Origin: Cinclus cinclus
Lineage: Eukaryota > Chordata > Aves > Passeriformes > Cinclidae
Length of the DNA stretch: 64,000 nucleotides
Assembly: GCF_963662255.1 (NCBI RefSeq)
Contig: NC_085059.1
Location: forward strand, 10,387,234 to 10,451,233
Reading direction: 5' to 3'
This document shows positions 1 through 13,400 of this stretch, one piece after another (positions within the stretch are counted from its first letter, which is position 1; the number at the start of each line of letters is the position of its first letter). The position numbers and the translations under genes were made by a program. Below the pieces are notes generated by a model that was not told the DNA's origin, searched no databases, and saw nothing but the letters and a program-made list of their open reading frames with translations.

Positions 1-2
1 AG

Positions 3-110
3 GGACGCAAAGGGCGCTTGGTACCATCTGAAGAAAAAGACCCCGAGGACAACGAGCCAAATATAAAGCTAAAGACAGAAAATAACATCCTAGAGCCAGC
101 GGAACAGTGA
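3..110 (+). other. Possible end of an unidentified upstream coding exon
   Basis: One + frame is open from the window edge to a TGA at 108-110 (35 codons). Its translation is rich in Glu, Lys, Pro and Asn, like a disordered protein tail, and it ends in ILEPAEQ. An AATAAA lies 213 bases after the stop, so a gene end with a short 3'UTR is conceivable. A run of 35 open codons is not unusual by chance and I do not recognise the sequence. In mammals the next genes on this side of SEPT8 are SOWAHA and SHROOM1; I could not match either. Confidence 0.15.
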
Positions 111-859
111 GGGACATCAGATCACCACCAGAGTTTTCTTCGTTTTATCGCCATGACTTAACAGCCCCTGAATGGCACGACACTCCTAGACCAAGAGGCA
201 CTAGGGCTCTTCTTAGGGACTCTGGCGAGGACGGAATCCCCAGCTCTGCTGCACAGCAAAGCTCAACTTCTCCGGGTCGTCCATCGGGAGCAGCGGCAGG
301 CCCCCACCCAGAGCTGATCTTTAATAAAGGCCTTGAAAAAGGAGCTGGTCTTCTGGCCCATTTCTTAACAGAACGAAGTTCTTAACAGAATTTACGAAGT
401 GGTAAGAGGAATTTTTCTCTTGAGGACTGGAGGGTTTGAAGACTATCCTCATTAGTCCCTTTGCCGAAAAAAGCGTTATAGGCGGAAGTATTTTGTCTCT
501 TAGACCAAACTCAGCTCTCTGAGGAAGAGTGGATTGCTCCGAGAGCGTGAGGCAGGGACAGAGGGAAAAGCCTCAGACAAACCCAGCGCGCCAGATTAGC
601 GGTGCAAATCTTACTGACCCAGCAGCACGACCGAGAGTACGCATGGCTCTGGTGAGCTGTTCTGGGGAGCTGCACTGCACCAGAGGGCACCAGAAAGCAA
701 CAGAAACCGCTCTGCGCTAACAGTTCTTGAAATACCAATGTCTGCGTTACGGAGGCTGGCGGTGGCCTTGGCTCTGTTCCTTGGGTGGGAAAGAACGATG
801 GAGAAAGACTCCTCAGCCCTCTGTTGCATACTTTAAATTAGCATAAACACGGGCGCCGT
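111..859. other. Intergenic sequence upstream of SEPT8
   Basis: No recognisable gene. There is an AATAAA at 323-328 on the + strand followed by a GT-rich stretch, which could be a polyadenylation site or chance. The open frames here are short and overlap on both strands. I see no CR1 3' end and no tandem repeat. Confidence 0.4.
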
Positions 860-1350
860 TTATGGCCGTGAGCACTCGTGTCCCGGCTCAAACCCACGCT
901 GTAGATGCCGCTTTGGTGTGGCTCCCGCGTTACAGAGGCATCTCGGTGTAGAGGCACCGCCGCCCTGTGGAATGTGATGTCCTTCCAGCGCGCCTGAACG
1001 CTGGAGACCTTCCCGAGATGGGGAGATGAGTCCGTGTGACCCCTGCAGAGGATGCTCCCGGCCCTTCAGCAGGCACGCTGCCCCGTTCTGGGGGCGCTCA
1101 CAGCCCCCTTTTCCTGCCACGGCCACCCGTGCCATTGTGCTCGCCCCCAGACGGGCACCTCACTCCCGGCAGGGGCCGCGAGGGCCCGCCCGACCGATGT
1201 CCCCCGGTTCCACTCCCCTTCGCGGCTGAGGGCGGCGGGACCTCCCGAGAGAAGGCTGGCCCTCGCCCTGCCCCGCCCCGGCGGTGCCCGTCCCCTCGGT
1301 TCCCCCGGTCCGGCGGGCGGGTGGCGCCTGCGACAGGCGGAGTGAGTTTC

Positions 1351-1367
1351 CAGGAAGTGGCCATATT
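1351..1367 (+). promoter_or_regulatory. ETS-type and YY1-type sites in the SEPT8 core promoter
   Basis: CAGGAAGTG (1351-1359) fits an ETS/GABPA site. CCATATT (1361-1367) fits the YY1 core CCATNTT, one base further on. The pair sits about 80-95 bases before the SEPT8 ATG, the usual place for core promoter elements of TATA-less CpG promoters. This is a motif reading only. Confidence 0.4.
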
Positions 1368-1445
1368 GGATCCATTCAGCCGTATCTACTCGCGGCGGGC
1401 AGCGGCAGCGGCGCTCCCGCTGCCGGAGCCGCACCATCCCCGGCC

Positions 1446-1475
1446 ATGGCCGCCACCGATCTGGAGCGCTTCTCG
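1446..1475 (+). CDS. SEPT8: SEPT8 exon 1, coding part
   Basis: Codes for [10 protein letters not shown], identical to the start of mammalian septin-8, then a GTAAGC donor at 1476. Phase 0. The 5'UTR lies upstream but its start cannot be seen. Confidence 0.95.
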
Positions 1476-4400
1476 GTAAGCACCGCCTCGCTCTCGTGCG
1501 CGCCTCTCCTCAACCGCACAGCTTGGGGTTTCTTTGTCCCCCGGATGGTGGGTGGCACCGGCGGTGGTGGGTCCAGAACACCGCGGGGGATGCGCAGCCG
1601 CTGCCCCGGCGGCCCCCGCCGGAACTGCGGTGACGGCATGGGGAGGGGGGAACGGGACGAAGAAACCGGGGGAGGGAGCGGGGCGATTCCGGTGCCCGCG
1701 GCGGGTGCGGGGAAAGTCTTTGCGGGAAGGTCCTGCCCGCGCCGTGGGCGGAGGGAAGAGCGGATGAAGGGATTCCGGGGCCTCGCGGCTGCCTCTGGCC
1801 CTGGCACCGGCACCGCCACGTTCAGGAACTCCTGCCGGGATGCCCGGGATGCTTACGAATGGTATCCGGGATCCGTGTGTCTGGCGGCATGCATCACCCC
1901 GCGAAGACGGGAGGCAAGAAATGGGGTCATACCTTCCTAAATACCGGTTGTTTACCACTGATATCCAAACACTGCAGTAGTAACTTAGCGACGTGTGTAT
2001 AATACAGCGAGAGACACGCTGATTCAAACACGGGTAAACCAAACCCTTCCGGCTGGCTGCTCTCTGAGCCAAAGTATGAGGAATGCTGTACAGCAGATAT
2101 GGAGCGTGACCTGTGCACTGCTGCCTCTCTGCAGCTCACATGTTGTATAACTGCTATCGGAAGTCAATCTGGCTAAAATCTGCCGGCCCAAAACTCTTCT
2201 TTGTCTACAGCTTGAATTTTTTGTTGTTGTTGGAAGGCTGTTCTCGTTAAATAGCTTGGTGGTGTGTCTTGTACGCTCTCAGAGCTAAAAACATTTTTAC
2301 TGCATTAAGTAGCATAGCTCTCCAAAGTCAAGATAGTCTGGTGTGATATTACTAAATAAGTGGGAACAGCAGTGGTAGCTGCCTGAATTATAGGCATGCC
2401 GTTTGAGCACAGTCAAGTCCCTACTACTCTTTGCTCTGTAAGCTACTTTTTGGCACGGATTTCAAACCTTACTTAATTTCTTTGAATCCTGGCGCAAAAG
2501 TTTCCGGCTCAGGAATGACTTTTCAAAACTGTAACTTTCTTAAAACCTGCATAAAGGAAAGTTGAATTGTGGGTCTTATTTAAGAAAGCTAATGTTTATA
2601 GGCTCTGGGAGGAGTAGATTAAGGCAGACAGTGTCAGAGAATGGAAGCACCAAGACTCACTCACTGCAATTCTTTCTGCATTTGTATAATATATAATACT
2701 TTTGATGTTAATTTGGTGTGCCTGCTGTTGCCTGTGTAGCTTTTTGTAGCTGTTACAGGAACCTAAAATGTTGCCTAATTCTGGAGAAAATTTAATTTAT
2801 TTGCTTTTTTGATGTGGGTACTTGAATGCTTGTTGTACTTACATCAATACTCTCTCAGTTTGATTTAAAAAAAATAAAGGGGGGGAAAAAACCGCCTGAA
2901 GGAGCTTGTTTCTCATTTGGGCACCAAAGGGAAATGGCTGGGCTCCAGCATGGCTTGCGTGAGTGCCCAACTCCACAAGGAAGAAATCTGCTTGCTTTGT
3001 GCAGGGATGGGTTTATAGGCATCTGCAGGCGCAGTAGGTCTGTTTGCCTTTTGCCTGGAACCACGGACCTGGCAGAGGTGGGTGGGAGAGCAACATCCTG
3101 TTTCCATTTATGTGGGGCAGATGTCTGTCCCAGCTGCTATTTCCTTTGCCTCTAGCTTGTGTTTCAGCAGTTGTTCATCCAGCAGTATCATGGAAACTTC
3201 ATGATTCAGGTGTTCTGACTTTTCTTTCTGTGGGGCTTACAGGTTTCTTATTGCCATTATGTATTGTCATACCTCAGCTTCCTGAGCATGAAGTCCATGT
3301 AGGAGTAGCTTGTCACTGCCAAGCAAGGGTGATGATAAATTCACTTATTTTTACCAGCTGTTTGTATTTGCAGTAGGAAGTAATGCGGAAAAGGCCTCTC
3401 AAGTAGGGTTTTGATACACAGTGGGTCATGATTGGTGAAGCTATTTATGAGTGTTCAGCTGACACTGATATTCTGGTGTGTAGTATCCTTAGGTTTGGAT
3501 AATGTGTTTTGAAAACTCTCCAGATGCACGCTTCCCTTGTACTGTCTTCCAGAATGTGTCTGTCTCCAGCACAATAAAGTTCCCTTCAAATGCTGCTGTT
3601 GGAAATGACCAACTAAAATAAATGAAAGGAAGCTCGTCTATGGAAAGCTGCCTCTGAGGCAGCAGGATCACACCAGTGGTGACCAACATCACCTTTGTTT
3701 TTGTGGCTGTAGTGTTGTGAGAGAGATTTGCTTTGACCCCTGGAGACTGAAGTTTTCTGCTCATCTCCTCTGGTTAAACCCAGCTGTGTTCAGGGCTTGG
3801 GCTGCAGGCATCACTTCTGGAGACCCAGAAGCTGCTCACCACCAGGGGGAAGGAAAGCTAATAATGATTGGTTCATTTATGAAATACTTTTGTCATTAAA
3901 GCTCAGAGCTTCTCCATTGCCTGAGCTGGCTGGTGCTGAGTCAGCACGTGTGGTGAGTGCACTGGAGCAGACACTAGCAGTATTAGCAAGGATGTTGGGA
4001 TGTTGGGTGGGAAACAGCACATGCAAGTGGAAGCCAAAAGCTGCTTGAAATGCAGCAGGGAAATGCAGAAGCTCTAAAGGAGCTTGGAAAAGCTGAAAAG
4101 GGAAAAAGTGACTGAGAAGTGACTGGAGATGCATAGGAGAATAAATGGGATGAGATGTGGGACTGAAACTGTAAGACTTCTGCTTTCCCAAATCTTTTGC
4201 TTTCTCTCTTTTTAAATAAAACCCACTGACCTCACAAAATGCTGTTGCTTAACTATCTGCTCTAACTCACAGCCTGACATGGAGGTGCAAAGGCAGTGGG
4301 CTCAAAACTGAGCAGTTCTGTGAGAAGCAGGCATCCTCAGTCTCAAGGTTGGGTTCAGATAAGAGTTTAACATGAAAAGCTAACTTTTGGCTGATTGCTC

Positions 4401-7400
4401 TGCGTGGACACCGCAACTGCCTGCACAGACAGGGATGTGTGAACATTGATGCCCAAGTCAGAGAGCACTGGATGCATGTACATGGCAGCGTGGTTGGGGA
4501 TGGCTGTCCATATGCAATCCTGAGATTTCTCTTCATGTACGTGATTGACAGCTAGGCTGTTACTGGCAGCTTTACAATAAATTACTGTCCGTTAGAAGAT
4601 CTTGCAGATAAAACACCATTTTATACAGAAGAAGGCTGAAGAGGAACTTCTTTGCTGGAAATACATTATGGGATTTGCTTTGTCTCAGCGAGTTGCTGAG
4701 CTTGGGGAGGATCTAGCAAGTTTATCAGCTGTGTGTGAGTGCTACCTGTTTACACACCACTGCTGTCTTGTCACCTGCTCCCATCTCTGGGAGGAGAGGA
4801 ACCTTTGGATGGTGCCTGTTCCTGCCATAACCGTCTACATTGTGATAAACTTCATGTGTTGTTGCTGCTTTCTGTAAGTTCAAGGTTCGCTTAATGACTG
4901 CACAGCCTAAACCCACTCTTCCCTGTAAGGAGCCAGGGTGATGCCTTAGTCTCTGAAAGATGGGCTTGAGGAGTGAGCTGAGAGCAGCTCTGTGTTTCAT
5001 GACCAGAAGTCTTATCACAGTCCTAAGCACATTTTCTTCTAAATGAACTCTCAAGGAAAACCTTTCAATGGCTTAATTCCAGTGGAAAATGGGGTAAATC
5101 TGAATTCAGATATTCCCTCTGCTCTCTTTTTCACCCAGGCAGTTGGCACCATTTGAAAGTTCCAGAAATTTGTCTGTTTCTGCTATTCAGTTATTTTACC
5201 CTTTGCCTGGAAAAACTCAAGTGGTCCCCCATGCAGTGTGGAGCACAAGTGACAGATTTTTCTCCAAGCTGGTAGCAGGCATCAGAAAGCCAAACCAGCA
5301 GGAGCAACCATTCCCCTCCCTGCGCTGGCCAGCTCTTCTGCCTGTAGCGTATGTTTTTTTGGGAAGGAATGATGCAGAAAATGGCCTTTCACTGGAGGGG
5401 ACAAATTGGTGGTTGTGTCTCCAGGCCCTGTGATCCTTCCCTTGGAATTTTGCATGGCCTCAGACAGGAAGCCAGCTCTGACTGCCTCAACCACTGAAGT
5501 TAATTCTAACTCAACCAGGGCCCATGGCAGTTAATTTCAATGTATGGATACAAATGTTGCCCAGAATAACAAAAATTTTGTTGGGTTTTTTTTTTTTCTC
5601 TTCCCCACTGTGATGCTGTCACTGCTGTTGAATCCGGGGTGTCTCTTCCTCCTGCAGCAGAGATGCAACATGTTGTTCTGCGTAGGAGCTCCAGAGCTGC
5701 TCATAACTGCAGTGAGTGCTGAGACAGTGGGTGGAAGGACGTGAGCTGGTGGAGGCTGAGGCCATGTGTGCTCTCAGCTTTGGCAAAACAAATGAGAGCC
5801 TGAAGAATAACTCCATTTCAGGAGGCTGGTATGGTGTCAGGGCTTGTCATCTGTGCTGTGGTGGTAGCTGTCAGCCAGTCCCCAGTGTTGCTGGAAGCCC
5901 AGAAGCTCCCTAAATATTATCTTCTGTGGCAGAATACCAGTGCCGTCTCCAGCTGCAGGGAGAGACACAGCTCTGTCTCTGAGTGCCCCCACTGTCCCCA
6001 GTCCTGTCGTCTCAAGGCACCACTGTGCAAGCCAAGGGCTCCATCACTAGGCTGTTTTTCTGTCTGCAAGAGCAGCAGTCACGCTCATCTCCTTCCCTTC
6101 CCATGCTCCTTTGGCTCGGAGCTTGGGAGGGGGGAGAAACTGGCATGATGCTGAATTGGCTCTTCCTGGGTTGTGCAATTGAGAGGAGGAATTTGGGAGG
6201 CGATGGGACTGAGGGAGACGTGCAGGGTTTGGGCACGCTGCACACTTCACCCCACCCGTGTAGGGTAAGGGCATGTTTATGAGATTAGTTTTGATTATTC
6301 AGAATGTTTTGAACACACTTCAGGCTGTGGATGGGAGAAGCTGCCCTGTTTGTTTCAGATGCCCTGTTTGTGCAGCCTTTGGAAATAACATTGTCCTGTC
6401 CTGTACTTGTTTGTTGAGGTGGGCCTTGTGTTTATGCAGAATCTGCTTGTTTTTCCTCTTCCCCACATCTGTGTAGCTGCAGTGAGCTCTGGGTTTATAC
6501 CTGAAGCTTTGCATTCGTATTCATGTATCGTAAAAGTGTCCAACAGCTAAAAGAACCCACCTCTTCTCCCAGAGCAGCCCAAGCAATTAAAAAAAATACT
6601 GAAAATGCTGTTTGTCCTGAGTCCAAGCCATGCGCTTTTCTTCCAGAGTCTCTTCTCTGGCATAAGCAGCCATGCTTACCTCCAGCTTGTGACATTGGGA
6701 TGCAGAAGGTAAACCCAGACAGGGAATCAGCATCCTCCAAATGGGATGACAGGAGACTTTCAGGGAAGAATGGTGTCAGTGAGAACCACAGGATTCTTGG
6801 ATACAGCCCTAATTGCCTCTCTTGGCTTGTGGCTGACCAGGTCAGGGCTGTGAAAGCACCACTTTTAGATGTTCATATTCCTCTGTGAAACCAAAAAGTG
6901 TCCGTCTCCCACATGCATGAAATTCCAGAGATGTCAGACAGCTCAAGCAAGGTTCCCATGGAGTGCCCTGTCTTGGGGCTCTTGCCCTCTCTGGCTGCAC
7001 TGCCTCAAAACCAGACTGTCACAGGGAGCTGTGGAGCCAGAGAGCCTGGGTTGGATTTCCATCAAAGGGTTGGGGTTCTCCCATCCTCACCTTACCATTG
7101 CATGAGATGATATGATGAGTGCATTTTGTGTGCACGGAAACGTGGGGAGTGCTTCAAGTCCTTTGCAGGCAACCAGCACTTCACCTGGCTCTGGCTGTAA
7201 CAGAGGAAGGACTCAGCCCTCAGCTTCTGCTTGGCTGAGTTCATGTCTGCCTGCAAAGGACTGTACAGGCATGCCTTCAGCTGTGGCTGCTGTGGAGCCT
7301 GTTCCTGGAGTTTGTGGTGATGCTGGAACATGTAATCTTCCCATGTCTACCAGGATCTCCCATGCAATCCTCAGGTCTGTTGCTGAGAGAGGACACCATC

Positions 7401-10400
7401 CTCTGTGGTCACTGTGTTGTGCAGTGTGTGCATTCCTGGGGTGCCTGGAGTGTGGGGGCAGCTGGGGCAGAAGGGCATTGCCAGGTCTCTGGTCCAGATG
7501 CTGCTTCTAGCAGCATTCTATCCTGAGTGACACTGATCCTGGCTTTTCAGCTCTGCCACGGTAAAATGCTGCCTGAGGAAGGTTGGCAGCTGGCCTCCCA
7601 GCAACGTTTCCCTTCCCTTTTTCTGCAGCAAAGGTGCTTCTAGATCATATTCCTAAATATAGATTTATCCTGTATTTTCATACAGAACAAATAGTCCTTT
7701 CAGCTTATCTTTTTACTTCAAGTATTTTTCAAACTGAGGTTTTAGTTTCCTTTTTTCCATTGCCTTGATTCTTCAGATTAAAAGTATTCTGTGCTAATAC
7801 ACTTGGAGGCTTTCTGGAGGCATGTGTTAATAGGATATATAGAAGTCAGCTTATTAGTATGATAACTCTGGTTTAGTCCTCAGAGGAGCTGAGTTGCTGT
7901 GATATATCGTGGGATATTCTCTCCAGGCATTATTACAAGAAGATGTGGTCAGTAGCTGGAAGATCTGTTTGAGGAGGTGCTGTGGGATGGTTACATAAGG
8001 CAAACTGGGAAAAAGCATACAGTGGTGACCAAAAGCTCTTGTGTTCCCATTATATATCCCTTCTCTAGAAATATACTGGATAATAGTATTTATTGTAATT
8101 GGCCAATAAATTTTGAAAACGTATGTGAGAATTTGCCATGTTTATTTTAAGGGGTAACTAAAGCAAATAATCTTCGTGACTGCTATCTAGTGTAGCTTGT
8201 TTAGTGTCATGGGGATCCAGATCCTTTTTCCCCTCTTCAACACTTCTTTTAAATTGCTGCAAACCTTTTTTATTCCAGTCGTTAAGGGTAGGTACTCAGT
8301 TTATCACCTGGCTTTGTCCCACTGCCACTTGTGTTTGCCAAGCATTTCTTCTTCCTCATGGAAGGATGCTGGGAAACCAGAGATTGCTCAGCTCAGAGCA
8401 GCTGAGTGTAAACTAGGCATACACTGATGCCTTGGGTGAACTTGGGGAAAGTCTGTACTAGATAAGGTGCTAAGATTAGGCTCTTGACAGGGTTAATTGG
8501 GAAGTCCATTAAATGAAAAGCCTCAGCAGCTTCTGAATAAATAAATTTTAAAAGATACTGACTGGGGCAGTGTTGGTTTGCATTGTCGGTATTTCAGGAT
8601 CTTTTTTTTCAGTCTGTTTTAAAAGTTTTATTTGTGTTTTGGACTTTGCTTGGTTTTGAATAGTTTATGGTAGATGGAATTCTCAGGCTGCCAAGAAGCT
8701 GAACTTTCTCATCCTTTAAGGTCATTTTGGAGGAAATGTCTTTCATTTTTGGTTCCATAGCTTGATTTATTTTAACCAACTTTTCTTAATTTTCAAAGAC
8801 AGATTTCATGTTTGCAAAACACTGTATACATAATGCCTAGTGAATCCTGCTTTGCTCCATTATAAACTCTGTCATGCAAGACTTGTGATAGAGGCAAAAT
8901 GCCCATTTAATCCTCTCTTGATTAAGAAAGACTTCACAATTAATTTATTAGGCTTTAAATGTTATAGGGAAATGTTATAGGGAAATCACTAAATAACAGC
9001 TTAAGGAAAGCAAGCATGTTGGAATTTTGCTTGTGGTGTAAAAAAGAGAGGAATTTAAGCAAGAAATAGTATGTTTGTTTGCAGAAAATTAAAACTGATG
9101 TTGCATTCACAGGTTGTGAATGGATCATCTTGTGTGTGGTGTAAGAAGATGAGGAGCTTTACTTTCCCTTGAGACTTGGCTTTGAGCATCAGAAAACCTG
9201 ATGTTTTAATTTAATTTGTGCCATTTGATTCTGTAGATGTGTGTAGGATTTTTGTGTTCTGTGGTTTGTTGTGCTCTTTTGAAGGAGGAAAGGCTGCTGG
9301 GGCTGAAGTGAAGCTGAAGACAGTGCCCTCAGTTCAGCTGCGTGCTTACAAGTGTTGAAGGGAGCAGGCTGGTGCAGAAGGAGAACACATGGAGTGTGCA
9401 GGTCCCTGCTCCTGGCTGGCTGCTGGGAGTGCCTGGGATACAGCACAAGGTGTGCCGCAGGAATCCAGATGCGTTTTGGAACCATTGCCTTGGATACAGG
9501 AAAGCAGTTAAGGAGATTGCCTAAGGAGTTCCTCCCTTCAAAGGAGCTTGGCTTTCTCATTTAAATCCCTGTGCACCTTCTTAGGGGAGGAGGTTACGGT
9601 GTGTGTTCAGCACTGGGTTTCGCTGGGGTGCAGTAGAGCCTTTGCTTCCCCGAGACTGCCCTTGGCACATGGGACATTGTGAAACGTTGGCACTGGACCG
9701 ACGATTTTTTTAAATACTTGTTTTCAGTAGGTGCTGGGCATTGCACTTCACAATGCACTCACCGGTCACTTGCTGGTCTTTAAGTCTGTGAATAGTTCTT
9801 CAAGATGGGTCCAAAAGTTAAAGGGCAGAACCTCAGCTCTTGAGCCTTCTTGCTTCTGTAAAATAAAGTGGCTCTAATTTTTACTTGGCATGTCTTGGTG
9901 GTGACTCCATATGTGGTTTCTTCAGTGATGTTTTTGCCTGCCTGGAGTGCAGCTGGGAGCCAGGAGGGATATGAATAAAGGCCTGAGTGTCTGGGAAAAT
10001 TCTTTGCATTCTTAGAAGAGCAGTTTAGGGGAGAGGGAGGGGGGGTGGGCGATGGCGGGTCAGGAATTGTGTTTGTTTAGTGTGAGGTTTTTTGGGGGGA
10101 CTCCAATGTAGGCTGGAAGCTTATTGTGAGCATGCAGCAACTGGAGATGGCTGGCTGGCTGGCTGGCACAGCGTCCCACACTCAAGAGATCTGGCTCAGA
10201 TGTGGCTGTGCTCCTGTGTACTGGGTATTGGAAAACAGAAAGAAGGGAAGGCGCTTGAGCCTCTGCCCTGCCGTTGCTGGAGGGAGCAGCAGTATTAGGC
10301 ATCACCATGTTGCCTTTTTCAGCTCTTCAGCGTTGCTACAACAGGAAAAAACAACAGTTGCCCTCCCTGCACAGGCGTAGAAGGCTCAGGGTCTCAGGTG

Positions 10401-13400
10401 CATCCTGGCTGACTGACAATGTACCACCACCAGAGTGGGCAGGAGCAGGAGGCAGCAGAGAAGACGAAGCTCTTCATCTTCTATTGTTGGTATGGTAAGA
10501 CAAGTGGTAAATCAGCAGAAGCCCTGCATCTGTGGGCTTGCTTTTTCTTCCTTTCTTCATTCCCCAGCCTGTTATTAAGTACTCCATGATGGGGATTTGA
10601 AATTTTAAGTCCATGCTAACTGAAAACCTTCAGAACTGGGTGTGTGCTTGCACTTTGCAAATCTCTTTGAGATTAGGTGCCATCTAGATGTGACAGTTTC
10701 AGCCTAAGAGGTGCTGAGAGTTCCACTGGCCAGCCCCAGCTGAGTGTGCTTCATTTTATCTCCAGTGCCAAAGGCACCCACAAGGTCATGCCTACTCCAC
10801 CTCTCTTGAGCCCTGTGTTAAGATGTACTATGCTCAGAATCTCACACTGTCCAATCTCGTCCCATTACCTCTGTTGGACCATCTCCTTCTATTTAATAGG
10901 CTGCAAAGTGCAATCCCATTCACTGATCTGTTATACATCTAATAGTCATTAAGCCTGTGTGTACAGGACAGGTAATATTTTCATGTGTGTTTGTGACTGT
11001 TTTGAATGTTGCTCACACCACAGAGGTGTTTTTCCTACATGAAGTGTGGTGTTGCTGTTAACTGCCCCTCAGCTCTGAGCTAGGCAAAAGAGATATTTTC
11101 TTCATGTTAATATGAGTCTGTATTCACTGCCGTTGCTTTGTAAATGTCAAGTGGCATTTATTGAGCCAGCATTCATAGATGGAGAGATTCTCCAGAGAGA
11201 GGTAATTTATCAAATTTTTCTGCATTGATCCAGAAGCTGGGCCAAGCCCCAGGGAGTGCCTACTTGAACAAAGAAGCTGAATTTGGCTTCTGACACTGTT
11301 TGCCCAAAGGTCTCTAGGCAAGTACTCAACTGCTCCATGACTCAGTGTACTTGTGAAATGATGGTAACTACAAGTGCCTTTGCAAGGAATCTTGCAGTGG
11401 TGGGTTTTTGGGGAAGGTTGTGGGATTGGGCTAGGGACCTACATGTGCTGGACCCTGAAGCAGCCCCTCTCTGTTTCATGGTTTGTGGGACTGCTGCCCA
11501 AAGTGCCCATCCTGAGAGGGGCCAAGGCAGTGTCTGCAGCTGGCATTGCAGCTGCTGCAGTGCCAGCACACATGAGCCTGTACCTAGGACCAGCTTGCTC
11601 TGCTTGGATCGGATAAACAGCCAAATATCACTCAGTCCTTTCTCTTCACAGTTGCAAAACAAGACTCCCTGCATCAGGATGGAATGATTTCCTGATTCCA
11701 TGTCTTTCCATGCGGGAGACAAGGGAATAGCATCCTACCAACCCCATTGGTGCATGCGTTAATCTCTGTGTTGCGCACACTGTTGTGGATTGTGGACGGG
11801 GCATCAAGGGGGTGAAGTCATTGTTTTGTGCTCAGCAGCAGTCCCCAGCTGTGCCGGGTGCCGGGCCAGCCCCTCGGAGCAGCGCTGGTCCTGCCGCAGG
11901 AGCTCTGCAGCGGCATTGTGGCCATGCGGGGCAGAGCTGGGGGAGCCTTCCCTGCTCTTCCTCCTGCCTCTCTCTGAGTCACTCTGGTCAGGAACCTGCA
12001 ATCTGCTAGCGCTTGTTTTTCCTTCTGTTTTGGCTTGACTGTAAATCGGAGGGGAGAGGATCTGTGTGTGCTCTGCTCTTTGCCGTGTGCCTGGCACTTT
12101 GTGTCCGCGTGTTCCCCCGCAGGGTAAAGCTGTGCTCCCTGGGAACAGCCAGTGCCACAGACCTGCTGCAAGGCATCCACCTGCTGCAAGGCATCGGCGT
12201 GACACAGATAATGCCTGGGCCCAGGCTGCAAAGCACTGGAGGATTTGTCATGGTGTAAGGTCAGGATGACATCCAGGATTGAGGAATTTAGAAACAAAAG
12301 TATTCCTCAGAAATGGGAATTTAAGTGCTGTGGAAAAGTGCCATGTAGTGCCCTGTTGTGTTGTTGCATTTTTGTGTTTTCTAAATCTGTGTGTGTGTAA
12401 AACGTAAATGGGAGAACTGTGGGAAGAGAAGGACCTGAAATACAGCTGCCTAGTGAGCTCTTGGAAGACATAAGCTTCTTGTGTAGGGCTGGCATGTAGC
12501 CTGGTCACAGATCCCAGGATGGTGATGCAGAGGTACTGGAGGGAGCATTTGGGAGCAGCAGACAACTTTGGGCTGAAGGTCACTGCTTACACTGGCGTGT
12601 AAGCCCTATTCATGTATCAGAAAGGAGAGAAAACTCAATTTCCTTCCTTCTTTCCCTGTAGGTCTTTGCTGTTTGCCCTTGGAAAAAGTCAGCTGTTCAT
12701 CTTTCTTACTTATGTTTTGTTAGGCTGCAGAAATGAGAAAGGGCAGCTCAGACACAGAAAAGTTCTGCTATCCCTCAGGGTATGCATCCAGGAGTCATCA
12801 CACTCTATCACCTAAACCATGTGATGTTTTGTTTTCTGTCTTGGTTTTTGTTCACCAGTTGCTTGTACATTGATGAAGCAGGGCCCAGGGTTTACATTAC
12901 AAGTCCCATAATGCCAGGTCCTTAAAAATAAGTATCACCATTAAAAGAAAAAAAGAAGTATTACCATTTATGATTGTGGCATTCAATTATGCTTTTGTTT
13001 ATCCGTATGCTTTCACCTGCATCATTCAGGAAAAAAAGCCTGAGGGTTGTCTCAAGCAGGAAACACAAGCATATGTCACTAAGGATAATTTTGTGGTGGA
13101 ATTAATTGAGAGATGATACTTAGGGAGATTATTTTTTAACCAACTGATATCAGAATTATCTTCTCTATACAAGGTCTACTCTGTTTATAGTGCTCCTCAT
13201 GAAAGCAAAGGAAGCAGGGGCTAGCATATCTAGAAGCAGTATGCTGCTCTGCTCTGCACCAGGAGCCCCAGCTAGGAACACTCTGCAGCTGAACATGGAA
13301 CTGGTCCCACTGCTGACATTCCCCCGGGTTGTGCAGGCAGTGGTAAAACCACTTTTCCTGGAACAAGCTGCTGAAAAATGTAATGACGCAGAATGAAACT

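Larger units (their letters stand above)
860..1800. promoter_or_regulatory. CpG-rich promoter island of SEPT8
   Basis: The segment is strongly GC-rich with frequent CpG, unlike the AT-richer flanks, and it surrounds the SEPT8 start codon. There is no evident TATA box near the start, as expected for a broadly expressed CpG-island gene. The several 70-230-codon open frames on both strands here come from high GC content and are not taken as genes. Confidence 0.7.

Noticed and set aside
1036..2072. Open frames of 123-228 codons on both strands around the SEPT8 start
   Set aside because: High GC leaves few stop codons. The frames overlap each other, are low in complexity and cross the real exon 1 in other phases.
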